Source of the DNA: a virus
Direction: 5' to 3' (one strand)
Length of the DNA stretch: 37,454 nt
IMG/VR virus record: IMGVR_UViG_3300042445_000551
Coordinates: 1 to 37,454 of that record
Positions 37,408-37,454 of this stretch are shown here, piece after piece. The position numbers and the translations under genes were made by a program. How positions within the stretch are numbered: the first letter of the stretch is position 1; each line of letters begins with the position of its first letter. The notes beneath the pieces were generated by a model that saw nothing but the letters and a program-made list of their open reading frames with translations, had not been told where the DNA came from and did no database searches.

Positions 37408-37454
37408 TTAATCCTTTTTTGAGCCTTGGACCAGAGCACAAGATAAGCCTCCAA

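Larger units (their letters stand above)
37339..37454. repeat. Long direct repeat, copy A (right window edge)
   Basis: Bases 37339-37396 supply the promoter-proximal part of copy A, and 37397-37454 repeat bases 1-58. Together with 1-136 this makes the second full unit on a circle. Confidence 0.9.

Noticed and set aside
37163-37441. 92-residue form of the first cassette protein
   Set aside because: The added N-terminal part would cross the promoter and the long repeat. The ATG at 37327 has the expected leader.
1-37454. CRISPR array, insertion sequence or transposase
   Set aside because: No regularly spaced repeats with unique spacers and no DDE, tyrosine or serine recombinase motifs were found on either strand.

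Overview
The window is an almost complete, probably circular genome of a tailed phage with a short tail (podovirus type). The last 58 bases (37397-37454) are identical to bases 1-58, so the molecule most likely closes at about 37,396 bp; a linear reading with a third repeat copy cannot be excluded. Every protein-coding gene I can support lies on the minus strand, so the genome reads from high to low coordinates, with very tight packing (many ATGA, TAATG and GTGA overlaps). There is no sheath, baseplate or tape-measure gene. Capsid, adaptor, nozzle, fibre and internal (ejection) protein genes follow a T7-like order. The host is not identified. Weak Shine-Dalgarno signals with A/C-rich leaders, and small accessory families of the 'TPETD...FARKLERE' and Phage_ABA kinds, make me think of Verrucomicrobiota or relatives, but this is low-confidence inference.

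Layout in transcription order (right to left). (1) 37.3-35.7 kb: a GC-richer cassette of small accessory genes between two copies of a roughly 190-bp direct repeat. (2) 35.6-29.5 kb: early genes for small regulators, a zinc-ribbon protein, a replication initiator, a DnaB-type helicase, HTH proteins and an adenine methyltransferase. (3) 29.5-28.1 kb: a second accessory patch with a zinc-finger protein and a cytosine-methyltransferase-like protein. (4) 28.2-27.6 kb: a 600-bp gap with no convincing gene. It carries a plus-strand promoter, a structured RNA and a strong plus-strand terminator, followed by a series of further inverted repeats. This is the most unusual part of the window. (5) 27.6-20.5 kb: head genes (large terminase, portal, scaffold, major capsid protein). 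(6) 20.5-18.2 kb: adaptor, small virion proteins and a fibre. (7) 18.4-16.9 kb: a compressed lysis cassette of overlapping tiny membrane proteins, a spanin-like pair, an M15 peptidase endolysin and a tRNA-like fold. (8) 16.9-5.1 kb: nozzle, second fibre, internal virion proteins, a PAPS-reductase-family enzyme and a 1591-residue ejection-type protein with an HExxH motif. (9) 5.1-0 kb: metallophosphoesterase, small proteins, a recombination module (Sak4-like ATPase, RecE-like exonuclease, Holliday-junction-resolvase-like nuclease) and a small Cro-like HTH protein.

I see no DNA polymerase, RNA polymerase, primase or integrase, so the phage probably loads its own DnaB helicase onto host replication enzymes and relies on recombination. 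The HTH gene ends inside a perfect 16-bp palindrome next to a sigma70-like promoter. That HTH-end/palindrome/promoter unit is exactly what is duplicated around the accessory cassette.
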